Part shown: positions 56,866 through 64,000 of the stretch, one piece after another
Layout of the letters: each line of letters begins with the position of its first letter
Position numbering within the stretch: the first letter of the stretch is position 1
Origin: Bradyrhizobium aeschynomenes
Lineage (GTDB): Bacteria; Pseudomonadota; Alphaproteobacteria; Rhizobiales; Xanthobacteraceae
Assembly (NCBI RefSeq): GCF_013178945.1
Contig: NZ_JABFDM010000014.1
Location: forward strand, 1-64,000
Reading direction: 5' to 3'
DNA length: 64,000 nt
Position numbers and translations under genes: made by a program
Notes under the pieces: model-generated
Database searches by the model: none
Told to the model about the DNA's origin: nothing
What the model saw: the letters and a program-made list of their open reading frames with translations, nothing else

Positions 56866-57774
56866 ATGCTGAAATATCTCACCAAGTTTGCCCTGGAGAT
56901 CATCCCGTCGGTGGTCGCCACCATCGTCGGGGCTTACATCGTCAACCACTACATCAATACCAAGCCAGACTCGCCCCCTTCGACGGTGGCGGCGGTGGCA
57001 TCGGCCGCCTATGCCAAGTTGACGGGCTCCAAAGCTGAGGCCAAGGGCGACGCTCCCAAATCTCTCGACAAGTCCGCCGATGGCGCCAAGGTCGAAGCCA
57101 AAGCTGGCGCCAAGCCGGCCGAAACATCGGCCGACGTCTCCAACATCCCGGCACCGGGCATCAAGGCAAAGGGCGTGTCCGAGAAGTCGCTGGCCGACAA
57201 GGCCGCCGAGAAGGCGGTCGAGGTGAAGCCGACCGAGACCGCGAGCCTGCCGGCCGAGACGCCGCGTCATCCGGTCTCACCGCGCGAGAAGATAATGTCC
57301 CGCAACGCGCCAGCGGAGGCGCCGGCGGCCCCGCAGGAGGATCGCCGCGACGCTGCCGATCTCGCCCGCGCCGCCATCGAACGGTTGCGTGCCAATGAAG
57401 GCAAGACGGCAGGCGAGAGAGCCGCCGAAAAGCCATCCCAGGTCGATCCGGCGCGCGAGATGCCGCGCATCGTGACTGCGGCGCCGCAGGTGGCTCCGGT
57501 GCGTCCGCTGCCGCCACCGATATCGGTCTCTGCGCCGCCCAACGATCAGAGCGTGCTTGCCACCAACGCGCCGGGCGTGGCGCCCTCCTACACGGGATCC
57601 GTGCAGCCGGATGGCCGCCCGACGCCGCCGGCCGAAATCCCGGCCAGCCAGTTGCGCCCGCTCGACCTGCGGGCCGACAGGGCCGATCCGTCGATCAAGG
57701 ACCAGATGTCCAGCGTGGCGAAGGACATGATGTCAGCGGCCAAGTCGGTGTTCCACTCGGTGCTGCCCAAGTAG
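56866..57774 (+). CDS. hypothetical protein with N-terminal membrane helix and Ala/Lys/Pro-rich body
   Basis: 302 aa. It opens with MLKYLTKFALEIIPSVVATIV and AYIVNHYINTKPDSPP, a single helix that could anchor it. The body is low-complexity (KAEAKGDAPKS, KAGAKPAETS, ADKAAEKAVEVKP), then Pro-rich. A final amphipathic helix (SIKDQMSSVAKDMMSAAKSVFHSVLPK) may bind membrane or protein. I recognise no family. The ATG at 56866 is supported by GGGAG 8 nt upstream. A tandem TAGCTCATC repeat and a terminator follow. Confidence 0.8.
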   Translation: MLKYLTKFALEIIPSVVATIVGAYIVNHYINTKPDSPPSTVAAVASAAYAKLTGSKAEAKGDAPKSLDKSADGAKVEAKAGAKPAETSADVSNIPAPGIKAKGVSEKSLADKAAEKAVEVKPTETASLPAETPRHPVSPREKIMSRNAPAEAPAAPQEDRRDAADLARAAIERLRANEGKTAGERAAEKPSQVDPAREMPRIVTAAPQVAPVRPLPPPISVSAPPNDQSVLATNAPGVAPSYTGSVQPDGRPTPPAEIPASQLRPLDLRADRADPSIKDQMSSVAKDMMSAAKSVFHSVLPK

Positions 57775-57815
57775 CTCATCGTAGCTCATCCGGTGGATCC
57801 TGATCACAATGCAAG

Positions 57816-57844
57816 AGCGGCGGCCGTCGGGGCCGCCGCTTTTT
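57816..57844 (+). terminator. intrinsic terminator after the hypothetical gene
   Basis: AGCGGCGGCC (57816) pairs exactly with GGCCGCCGCT (57831) around a 5-nt loop, followed by TTTT. It is 41 bp past the stop codon. Confidence 0.9.
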
Positions 57845-57953
57845 GCTGTCGGTGATGTCACGGCGGCAGCCGGCCGTTTGCAAGACCAAGCGCGAACTCG
57901 GCGGCTGGCTGAATGGTCGGGAGAGGGGGGCGATCCGGCCAACGCGCAAAGCA

Positions 57954-57980
57954 AAAGCGCGAGCCGTGGGCCCGCGCTTT
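57954..57980 (-). terminator. intrinsic terminator after rpsU
   Basis: On the minus strand AAAGCGCGGGCC pairs with GGCTCGCGCTTT around CAC (one mismatch), followed by TGCTTTG. It is 28 bp past the rpsU stop. The stretch 57845-57953 holds nothing I recognise. Confidence 0.82.
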
Positions 57981-58008
57981 CAAATGTCGCCAGATGTATG
58001 TGCAGAGA

Positions 58009-58311
58009 TCAGCGCGGCGCGCCAGGGCGGGCGCCCGCGCCCGGACCACGACCGGCGCCACGGTCACCGCCGGCGCCAGCACCGAACACCGGCTTCGGCT
58101 TCATCGGCAGCAGACCTTCGCGCTGCAGCTTCTTGCGGGCCAGCTTGCGCGCACGGCGCACGGCTTCGGCCTTCTCGCGGGCTTTCTTCTCAGAGGGCTT
58201 CTCGTAATGGCCGCGGAGCTTCATCTCGCGGAAAATGCCCTCACGCTGCATCTTCTTCTTGAGCGCCTTGAGGGCTTGATCGACATTGTTATCGCGAACG
58301 AGAACCTGCAC
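58009..58311 (-). CDS. rpsU: 30S ribosomal protein S21 with C-terminal Gly/Arg/Pro tail
   Basis: 100 aa. The S21 core [20 protein letters not shown], then [20 protein letters not shown] and [13 protein letters not shown] is typical and complete by about residue 66. After MKPKPVF comes a tail of about 30 residues rich in Gly, Arg and Pro ([24 protein letters not shown]), longer than in most S21 proteins. S21 helps the small subunit bind mRNA at initiation. It lies alone between terminators, in the same direction as purK. Confidence 0.96.
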   Translation of the reverse strand: MQVLVRDNNVDQALKALKKKMQREGIFREMKLRGHYEKPSEKKAREKAEAVRRARKLARKKLQREGLLPMKPKPVFGAGAGGDRGAGRGPGAGARPGAPR

Positions 58312-58472
58312 GCGGCATCCTCTTTCTCAGTCTATCGGTTTGAAATCGGCTGAAAGTCAGGGCCGGCAAATGGCCTCGCCCTTAACCTTGAGGGCGCCCG
58401 TGTATCAGACAACCTCGTTGCTGTCCACCCGCTGACGGGCTCTTAACGGCAAGTTTAATGCGGCGGGCCTGC

Positions 58473-59588
58473 TTAATTTCGACCTTGCCGGGGAGGAAGA
58501 GGCGATACCTGGGTGACGTGCCCCATCTTGCGGCCCGGGCGCGCGGCTCCCTTGCCGTAGAGGTGCACGGTTGCCCCGGGAACGGTGAGCCATTGCTCGT
58601 AGCCGTCGATCTCGTCGCCGATCAGATTGGTCATGGTGACGTGACCGTGGCGCAGCGGCTTGCCGAGCGGCCAGCCGGCGATCGCCCGGATGTGCTGCTC
58701 GAATTGCGAGATCGATGCGCCGTCGAGGGTCCAGTGGCCGGAATTGTGCACCCTCGGGGCGATTTCGTTGACCAGGACGCCGGGGTTGGGCCCGCCGGAG
58801 ACGACGAACATCTCGACCGCCAGGACCCCGACATAGTCGAGCGCGGTGGCGATCCGGCTGGCGATGTCCCGGGCCTCGTCGGCGAGCGCGTCCGGAATGG
58901 CGGCCGGCGCCCGCGACACTTTCAGGATGTGGTCGCGATGTTCGTTCTCGGTGACGTCGAAACACTCGACCTGGCCGTCGGCGGCGCGCGCCGCGACCAC
59001 GGAAATCTCGCGCTCGAATGGCACGAAAGCCTCGAGGATTGCCGATTTGGTGCCGAGTTCGGCCCAGATCCGCTCAAGGTCGTCACCAGGGCGAATCTTG
59101 ACCTGGCCCTTGCCGTCATAGCCGAAACGCCGCGTCTTCAGGACGGACGGCTGCCCGATCCGCAACACCGCCTCGCGCAGCGTGGCGAGCGAGGATATGT
59201 CGGCGTAATTGGCGGTGCGGATGCCGAGCGAGGTGACGAAATCCTTCTCGATCAACCGATCCTGCGTGGTCTCGAGCGCCGAACGGCTCGGCAGCACCGG
59301 ACGCCTTGCGGCCAGCACCATCGCCGCTGCCGAAGGAACGTTCTCGAATTCATAGGTTACGACGTCGACGTCGTTGGCAAACAGCTCCAGCGCCTCCACG
59401 TCGGCATATTCCGCGCAGGTGGCGTTGAGGACCACGTCGAATGCCGGCGAGTCCGGGTCCGGCGAGAACACCTGGCAGCGCAGCCCGAGCCGTGCCGCGG
59501 CAAGTGCCAGCATGCGACCCAGCTGGCCGCCGCCGAGAATGCCGATGGTGTCGCCGGGCTTGAGCTTGACCCGATTCGATCCGGTCAC
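58473..59588 (-). CDS. purK: 5-(carboxyamino)imidazole ribonucleotide synthase
   Basis: 371 aa ATP-grasp enzyme. The start has [24 protein letters not shown]. Other landmarks are [33 protein letters not shown] and the active-site segment [19 protein letters not shown]. It makes N5-CAIR from AIR, bicarbonate and ATP in purine synthesis. The start is GTG and overlaps the purE stop by 4 bp (GTGA), so the pair is coupled. The C-terminus ([15 protein letters not shown]) is normal. Confidence 0.97.
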   Translation of the reverse strand: MTGSNRVKLKPGDTIGILGGGQLGRMLALAAARLGLRCQVFSPDPDSPAFDVVLNATCAEYADVEALELFANDVDVVTYEFENVPSAAAMVLAARRPVLPSRSALETTQDRLIEKDFVTSLGIRTANYADISSLATLREAVLRIGQPSVLKTRRFGYDGKGQVKIRPGDDLERIWAELGTKSAILEAFVPFEREISVVAARAADGQVECFDVTENEHRDHILKVSRAPAAIPDALADEARDIASRIATALDYVGVLAVEMFVVSGGPNPGVLVNEIAPRVHNSGHWTLDGASISQFEQHIRAIAGWPLGKPLRHGHVTMTNLIGDEIDGYEQWLTVPGATVHLYGKGAARPGRKMGHVTQVSPLPPRQGRN

Positions 59589-60073
59589 GCCGCGCCCTCC
59601 GGACGTTCAGCGATCGCGTTGGTCTGGGCTTGGCGCCAAGCCGCAAGTCGATCGGCCAGCGCCGAGTCCGACAACGCCAGCACGCTGGCCGCCAGCAGCG
59701 CTGCATTGATGGCGCCGGATTTGCCGATGGCAAGTGTTCCCACGGGAATACCGGCGGGCATCTGGACGATCGAATAAAGTGAATCGAGCCCCGATAGCGC
59801 CTTGGACTCGACGGGGACGCCGAACACCGGCAGCTCGGTGAGCGATGCGGTCATGCCCGGGAGATGGGCTGCGCCGCCTGCGCCGGCGATCACGACCTTG
59901 AAGCCGGCTGCCTTGGCGCCCCGGGCAAAGGCATACAGGCGATCCGGAGTGCGGTGCGCCGAGACGATGCGAGCGTCATAGCTCACGCCCAGCGCACCGA
60001 GTGTTTCGGCGGCATGGCGCATGGTATCCCAGTCCGACTGGCTTCCCATGATGATGGCGATCGGGGCGGTCAT
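59585..60073 (-). CDS. purE: N5-CAIR mutase
   Basis: 162 aa. The active site has [11 protein letters not shown] near the start, then [14 protein letters not shown] and [46 protein letters not shown] is also characteristic. It converts N5-CAIR to CAIR, next to PurK in the pathway. The ATG at 60073 gives the normal length, although the GAGG before it is only 2 nt away. The longer reading to 60241 is not part of the gene. Confidence 0.97.
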   Translation of the reverse strand: MTAPIAIIMGSQSDWDTMRHAAETLGALGVSYDARIVSAHRTPDRLYAFARGAKAAGFKVVIAGAGGAAHLPGMTASLTELPVFGVPVESKALSGLDSLYSIVQMPAGIPVGTLAIGKSGAINAALLAASVLALSDSALADRLAAWRQAQTNAIAERPEGAA

Positions 60074-60221
60074 GACCTCAATTCTTCTCGGGAATCCATC
60101 AGCATGGGCCGGAGTATAGGATCGGTCCCGACAGCGGCAAGCCATGGCATGGAGGTGTGAATGGACTATCCTGTCTTGGTTAAAGCCGGCAAGTCCAAAC
60201 CTCGGCGCGGCAGGGAATGGG

Positions 60222-60890
60222 ATGAAAAAGAAGCGCATCAAGAAGGGGGGACCGGCCGGTAAGCGCGGAACCCGCTACCGCAGCAGGGTTTCACGGGGGC
60301 GCTCGCCGCAGGCAGGTCCCGCACCGGCGGGGGCCCGGCAGACCATCCGGCGTCTCAAGGCCGAGCTCGCCGCGGCGCAGGCCCGGATCGCTGAGCTCAC
60401 AGCCACCGCCGAGCGTGACTTCCTGCTCGACATCTTCAACCGCCGTGGCTTCGCCCGCGAGCTTCACCGCTCGATCGCATTCATCAAGCGCTATGACGCG
60501 ACCGGTGCCCTGGTCGTGCTCGACGTCGACCGCCTGAAGCCGATCAACGATACTTACGGCCACGCCGCCGGTGATGAGGTCCTGAAAGCCGTTGCGCGCG
60601 TTCTCAGCGAGGAGGTGCGGTCCTCCGACGTCATCGGGCGGCTCGGCGGCGATGAGTTCGGCGTCCTGCTGTGGCACCTCAGCGAGACCGATGCGCGGGT
60701 GAAGGCCGCCGCGCTCGAGGAGGCAATCGACCGCCTGAGCTTCACCTTCGGCGATCAGACCGTGCGCGCGGGCGCCTCTGCCGGGGTGGCCCTGCTCGAC
60801 AAGCGCGTCAACCCGGTGCGCGCGTTGGAGGAAGCCGATCGCGCGATGTACATCCGCAAGGCGCAGAGGCGGCACGAGGTCCGCTCCTGA
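60222..60890 (+). CDS. single-domain GGDEF protein (putative diguanylate cyclase)
   Basis: 222 aa. A very basic N-terminus ([19 protein letters not shown]) is followed by a short coiled coil ([20 protein letters not shown]). The GGDEF domain has [22 protein letters not shown] and an intact [11 protein letters not shown] active site. No sensor or membrane part is seen, so it may be soluble and perhaps near nucleic acids because of the basic tail; this is inference. The ATG at 60222 has AGGGA upstream. It is divergent from purE. Confidence 0.9.
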   Translation: MKKKRIKKGGPAGKRGTRYRSRVSRGRSPQAGPAPAGARQTIRRLKAELAAAQARIAELTATAERDFLLDIFNRRGFARELHRSIAFIKRYDATGALVVLDVDRLKPINDTYGHAAGDEVLKAVARVLSEEVRSSDVIGRLGGDEFGVLLWHLSETDARVKAAALEEAIDRLSFTFGDQTVRAGASAGVALLDKRVNPVRALEEADRAMYIRKAQRRHEVRS

Positions 60891-60920
60891 CGGGGGGAAG
60901 ATTGGCGGCCACGCGCGCGA

Positions 60921-61172
60921 TCACAGCTCGCCGAGGTCGTCGGGCAGCTCGCCGAATTTGTGCAGCAGCCGCGCGTCGCTGAACTCGCCCATCAATGGAT
61001 CACCGCTGCGGCTGAAGGCGATGGCGCCGATGTTGTCCGGCAAGCGCGACATCGCCTCGGCGCGACGAAGGGCGGCCGTCGAGCTCTGGCATTCCTCGGC
61101 TGCTCCGGCGATCAGTGTGCCCAGCTCGTCCCGCCTGAAGGGCATGGCGACGTAATAGGTGACATCGGGCAT
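60921..61172 (-). CDS. small hypothetical protein
   Basis: 83 aa. It begins MPDVTYYVAMPFRRDELGTL and has AAALRRAEAMSRL-like and AIAFSRSGDPLMGEFSDARLL segments. I know no domain name for it. AAGGAG precedes the ATG. Its composition is ordinary, and I recall similar small genes in Bradyrhizobium, so it is probably real. No partner is evident. Confidence 0.7.
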   Translation of the reverse strand: MPDVTYYVAMPFRRDELGTLIAGAAEECQSSTAALRRAEAMSRLPDNIGAIAFSRSGDPLMGEFSDARLLHKFGELPDDLGEL

Positions 61173-61249
61173 TGCGCGCTCCTTGCTCCTTCGAAGCTCC
61201 TGGCAAGTGCAGTCGCGCTCGTTGCGGGGCCCTCGAAATCGTCGGAGGA

Positions 61250-61462
61250 TTACGCCGCACTGCTCTGCGCGTCGTCCGAGGCCGTGTTCGGCATGCAACC
61301 GCACGAGATCGCGGCGCGCAACTCCTGCAGCTCGAGCTCGAGATATTCATTCGCCATGATCAGCGCCTTGATGGTGGAACGCAGATTGCCGTCGCACATT
61401 GCGATGGCCTGATCGCAGGCCTGTTCGTAGAGACGATCATGGGGAGAGAAGGGAGCGGGCAT
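61250..61462 (-). CDS. small hypothetical protein
   Basis: 70 aa. It contains DRLYEQACDQAIAMCDGN and IKALIMANEYLELELQELRA, a helical pattern, then a Ser/Ala-rich end with two Cys (SCGCMP). The ATG at 61462 follows AGGA at 7 nt, and an ATG at 61471 is also possible. It lies in the same direction as the 60921 gene. The function is unknown; the helices may form a dimer. Confidence 0.6.
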   Translation of the reverse strand: MPAPFSPHDRLYEQACDQAIAMCDGNLRSTIKALIMANEYLELELQELRAAISCGCMPNTASDDAQSSAA

Positions 61463-61583
61463 CAGAACCATCCTGAACGTTCGAGGGCGCGCGGAGTTGG
61501 TTCTAAGTGTTCCCTATTTGTTCCTATTTGTCAAGATCAGTTGGAAGCCGACGTGAAAACGACAAGAGCGCTGACGCTTCGCG

Positions 61584-61790
61584 TCAGGCGATGATGTCAG
61601 GCGTAATCTGGTCTTCGATGAAGGCGATCCGATCGCGTAGCAGGAGCTTCCGCTTCTTCAGTCGTTGCAGCCGCAACAGATCGGGTGCGGGCGATTGATG
61701 TAACGCGTCAATCGCCGCATCGAGGTCGCGGTGCTCCTGCTGCAGGCGCGCGAGTTCGGCCTGCAGTTCGCGCTCGTCTTGGTCAGCCAT
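61584..61790 (-). CDS. DUF465 (YdcH-like) small protein
   Basis: 68 aa. It is a predicted two-helix hairpin: DERELQAELARLQQEHRDLDAAI, then LLRLQRLKKRKLLLRDRIAFIE. This is the DUF465/YdcH pattern (LxxLkkkkLxLKDrI). The role is unknown. A second DUF465 gene lies 293 bp away on the other strand. Confidence 0.85.
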   Translation of the reverse strand: MADQDERELQAELARLQQEHRDLDAAIDALHQSPAPDLLRLQRLKKRKLLLRDRIAFIEDQITPDIIA

Positions 61791-62083
61791 GATCTATGAT
61801 AGCAAAAAAGCGGAAGGAAGTGGGAAGCCTCGCGAAAGGCGGGGTGCAAATATTGCGCTTGCGAAGCGTCATACGCAAGCTGCGAACGTCATCATCTCTG
61901 CAGCTGTCCCGTGAATTTCGGGTTGGCGTCGGCGCGAGATTCGTCCGCATCTGCTCACGCTTCGTTACACACGGTGCTCAAATTTGCATGTGCGGTCTTT
62001 TGGCCCCATCGACAGGTCAAGCGACTTGTGTACACTCATTGGCCCTGGTCGAATCTCAGGTTCACCTACCAAGGAGGTTTCGA

Positions 62084-62269
62084 ATGGCCATTCAGGCGCA
62101 TCTCGTTGAACTGGAGCGTAAGCATAAAGTTCTTGAAAACGAATTGCATGAAGCTCTCCTGCATCCATCGACTGACGATCTACGAATTGCCGAGCTGAAG
62201 CGACGTAAGTTGATGGTGAAGGATGAGATCGAGCGCTTGAGGCAGGTGACCACCGAAACGCTTCACTGA
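62084..62269 (+). CDS. DUF465 (YdcH-like) small protein
   Basis: 61 aa. It has the same hairpin form: HLVELERKHKVLENELHEAL, then DDLRIAELKRRKLMVKDEIERL. A very strong AAGGAGG sits before the ATG, so it is probably well expressed. The 293 bp between the two DUF465 genes (61791-62083) hold no gene. The 5' part is AT-richer than its surroundings and may hold the promoter. Confidence 0.88.
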   Translation: MAIQAHLVELERKHKVLENELHEALLHPSTDDLRIAELKRRKLMVKDEIERLRQVTTETLH

Positions 62270-62423
62270 CATGTGACGACAACAATCCCCGCAAACTTCC
62301 GACTGCAAGGCCGTGCGCACTGGGATGGCCACGAGCTCCATCCCAGGCGCAGCTTCGATGACAGTTGAGGCGCAACCGATCGCTTCTCTGGCGCCGGACA
62401 TCGCCGGCGCTCCGCTTCGCATC

Positions 62424-63557
62424 TCATGCGCGGATTGCGTCAGTCCGCGGTGAGATCGACGAGGTGAGATCGACGACATGGGCGGCGATCGCAAGCGATG
62501 ACGTGAGTCCGGGCGATTCGATTCCGAACAAATTGATCAGTCCCGTGACGCCGTGGTCGCGCGGGCCCTGGATGACAAAGTCCTGTGACGCCACCGCGGG
62601 TGGTACGATCTTTGGACGGATGCCCGAATAGCTCGGCATCAGTGCGCCATCAGGGAGCGTCGGCCAGTATTTTCGGATCGCCGGATAGAAGCGTTCGGCG
62701 CGCGCTGGATCGACCGTGTAGTCGATGGTTTCGATCCATTCGACGTCGGGACCGAAGCGGGCCTGGCCGGCCATGTCGAGCGTGAGATGCACGCCGAGTC
62801 CGCCGGGCTCCGGCACCGGGTAGATCAGCCGGCTGAACGGGGCCTTGGCGCTGCAGCTGAAGTAATTTCCCTTCGCGAGATAGGCCGTGGGCACCAGCTC
62901 CGGCGGCATGCCGTCGATCAGGCGGGCCACGGCCGGCGCGCTCAGGCCGGCCGCATTGACCAGAAGCTCGCAGGATAGCGTCATCGGCTGCTCGCCGCCG
63001 GCCTCGATCTCGATCGCGCCGTCCGTCGCCTTGGCGCGCAGCAGCGGGGTGTGGAACGCCAGGGCGCCGCCGGCATCCTCGATCTCGCCGCGCAGCGACA
63101 GCATGAAGGCGTGGCTGTCGAGAATTCCGGTCGAGGGCGACAGCAGGGCCGCCTCGCACGCGAGGGCTGGCTCCATGGCCCGGGCCTCGGATCCCGCCAG
63201 CAGCCGCATACCCTCGACGCCGTTCGCCTCGGCATGGGCGCGGATGCCCTGCAGCTTCTCGGTCTCGGCCGCATTGGTGGCGACGATCAGCTTGCCGCAA
63301 TTGCGGTAAGGAACGCCGTGCTCGTCGCAATAACGGTAGAGCATCCGCTTGCCGTCGACGCAGAAGCGGGCCATCAGGCTGCCGGCCTTGTAGTAAATGC
63401 CGGCGTGGATCACTTCGCTGTTGCGAGACGAGGTTACGGTGCCGATGTCCTCGGCGGCCTCGAGAACGATGACTTCCCGGCCGGCCTTGGCCAGCTGGCG
63501 GGCGACGGCGAGCCCGACGACACCGGCTCCCACGACGACGCAATCGACCTTATCCAT
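62424..63557 (-). CDS. FAD-dependent oxidoreductase, L-2-hydroxyglutarate oxidase-like
   Basis: 377 aa DAO-type flavoprotein. The FAD motif is [66 protein letters not shown] and a late [23 protein letters not shown] fit the LhgO group. It may oxidise L-2-hydroxyglutarate to 2-oxoglutarate. AGGA lies 6 nt before the ATG. The C-terminus is altered by a 14-bp tandem duplication at 62449-62476. Without the duplication the protein would end 9 residues after the last shared region, at HVVDLTAD. Confidence 0.9.
   Translation of the reverse strand: MDKVDCVVVGAGVVGLAVARQLAKAGREVIVLEAAEDIGTVTSSRNSEVIHAGIYYKAGSLMARFCVDGKRMLYRYCDEHGVPYRNCGKLIVATNAAETEKLQGIRAHAEANGVEGMRLLAGSEARAMEPALACEAALLSPSTGILDSHAFMLSLRGEIEDAGGALAFHTPLLRAKATDGAIEIEAGGEQPMTLSCELLVNAAGLSAPAVARLIDGMPPELVPTAYLAKGNYFSCSAKAPFSRLIYPVPEPGGLGVHLTLDMAGQARFGPDVEWIETIDYTVDPARAERFYPAIRKYWPTLPDGALMPSYSGIRPKIVPPAVASQDFVIQGPRDHGVTGLINLFGIESPGLTSSLAIAAHVVDLTSSISPRTDAIRA
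62449..62476. repeat. 14-bp tandem duplication at the 3' end of the LhgO-like gene
   Basis: GGTGAGATCGACGA occurs twice back to back (62449-62462 and 62463-62476). Removing one copy brings a TGA into frame right after HVVDLTAD. The extra copy shifts the frame and adds a short new tail ([12 protein letters not shown]). Confidence 0.9.
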
Positions 63558-63669
63558 TCGGGTTCCTGAGGCGATCTGGCGAAGTCACGGTCTTCTGCAA
63601 TCCCTGGTGGGCGGAACCCCGGTCCAGAGCACGTCGCAGCTTAGCAATCCGTTCATCATAGGAGGTCAT
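63550..63669 (-). CDS. possible 39-aa leader-type small protein
   Basis: 39 aa. [18 protein letters not shown] is followed by [21 protein letters not shown]. Its stop overlaps the start of the oxidoreductase gene by 8 bp. There is no good ribosome site, so it may be spurious or a coupling leader. Confidence 0.35.
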   Translation of the reverse strand: MTSYDERIAKLRRALDRGSAHQGLQKTVTSPDRLRNPNG

Positions 63670-63769
63670 TGCGTGAATTTGCTTCGTCTTTTTCGAAGTT
63701 TGCGGAAACCGTTTACCCGATCCCAACGGGTCAAGCCAGAGACTGTCATCCGAATACCGCGGGTGATTG

Positions 63770-64000
63770 ATGGCAGGCAAGAATTGGCAGGCGAGCGACC
63801 GAAACGCGTTTCGTGCGCGTGTCGTTGCGGCCCCGATGGCCGCCATGGCCACGCTGACGGCTGCCTTGCCGGGGCGTGCGTGGGCGGCTTCGTCTGATTT
63901 CTCTCCCTCGAGCTATCTCGGCACCGTCGAGCCGGACGTGCTGTGGAAGGTGCTGATCGGGGGCATCGTCGTCTGCGCTTTCCTGGCCTCGGTCCTGATC
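63770..64000 (+). CDS. N-terminus of a membrane protein (runs off the window)
   Basis: The first 77 codons of an incomplete gene. After a basic start (MAGKNWQASDRNAFRARVV) comes a signal-like segment (AAMATLTAALPGRAWA). Then come SYLGTVEPDVLWKVLIGG and a membrane helix (GGIVVCAFLASVLI) that is cut off. I recall YLGTVEPDVLWK-like starts from Bradyrhizobium PAS or GGDEF sensor proteins, but the diagnostic domains are outside the window. The ATG at 63770 is the best start visible. Confidence 0.55.
   Translation, partial: MAGKNWQASDRNAFRARVVAAPMAAMATLTAALPGRAWAASSDFSPSSYLGTVEPDVLWKVLIGGIVVCAFLASVLI

Overview
The window is chromosomal DNA from an alphaproteobacterium, most likely Bradyrhizobium or a close relative in the Nitrobacteraceae. 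The evidence is the very high GC content, the GapR and DUF1244 genes, the three-part pntAA-pntAB-pntB transhydrogenase, the tol-pal-tilS-ftsH order, and intergenic repeats I recall from Bradyrhizobium genomes. I see no rRNA, tRNA, CRISPR array, transposase or phage gene.

Layout. 70-4866: a very large single-gene helicase-nuclease resembling the Hhe anti-phage protein. 4999-11736: small-molecule metabolism and stress genes (GST, TetR, 2-hydroxyacid dehydrogenase, SDR) around an ECF42-type sigma factor with its YCII partner, a DoxX-like protein and a VOC protein. 11737-12689: about 950 bp without a convincing gene, mostly a putative dispersed repeat. 12690-18684: a lysozyme-like secreted protein, a divergent HxlR/DHFR-like pair, a GST, three YCII-family genes in a row and a TetR regulator. 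18814-32324: a DUF2852 membrane protein, then tolQ-tolR-tolA-tolB, a GGDEF/EAL protein, an N-acyl amino acid synthase-like gene, pal, cpoB, tilS and ftsH. 32461-46745: a secreted lipase-like hydrolase, two polytopic glycosyltransferases, TetR, pyruvate kinase, gapR, two cell-wall enzymes and a sigma-54 activator. 46866-57774: oligopeptidase F, a toxin-antitoxin pair, a tiny cytochrome oxidase subunit IV gene, the transhydrogenase genes, a hydrolase, two cation antiporters, a cupin and a hypothetical protein. 58009-64000: rpsU, purE-purK, a GGDEF protein, small genes, an LhgO-like oxidoreductase and the first 77 codons of a membrane protein.

The most informative regulatory signals are repeated motifs. 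(i) TGTCGG(C/A)-N16-CGTC occurs upstream of three units: the YCII/ECF42 pair, the DoxX/VOC pair, and the three-gene YCII operon 6.8 kb away. This suggests one ECF42 regulon. (ii) A 19-bp inverted repeat with ATGTAAA half-sites lies over the start codon of one TetR gene and over the promoter of the next gene, a DUF2852 protein. (iii) A CTGAAC-N4-GTTC site occurs twice upstream of another TetR gene. (iv) A perfect palindrome with 17-bp arms precedes the toxin-antitoxin genes.

The best candidates for unusual biology are the predicted ECF42/YCII regulon, the insertion of c-di-GMP and N-acyl amino acid synthase genes between tolB and pal, the TetR/DUF2852 pair, and the Hhe-like defence gene. Function calls come from recognising sequence motifs by eye. 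No database search was run.
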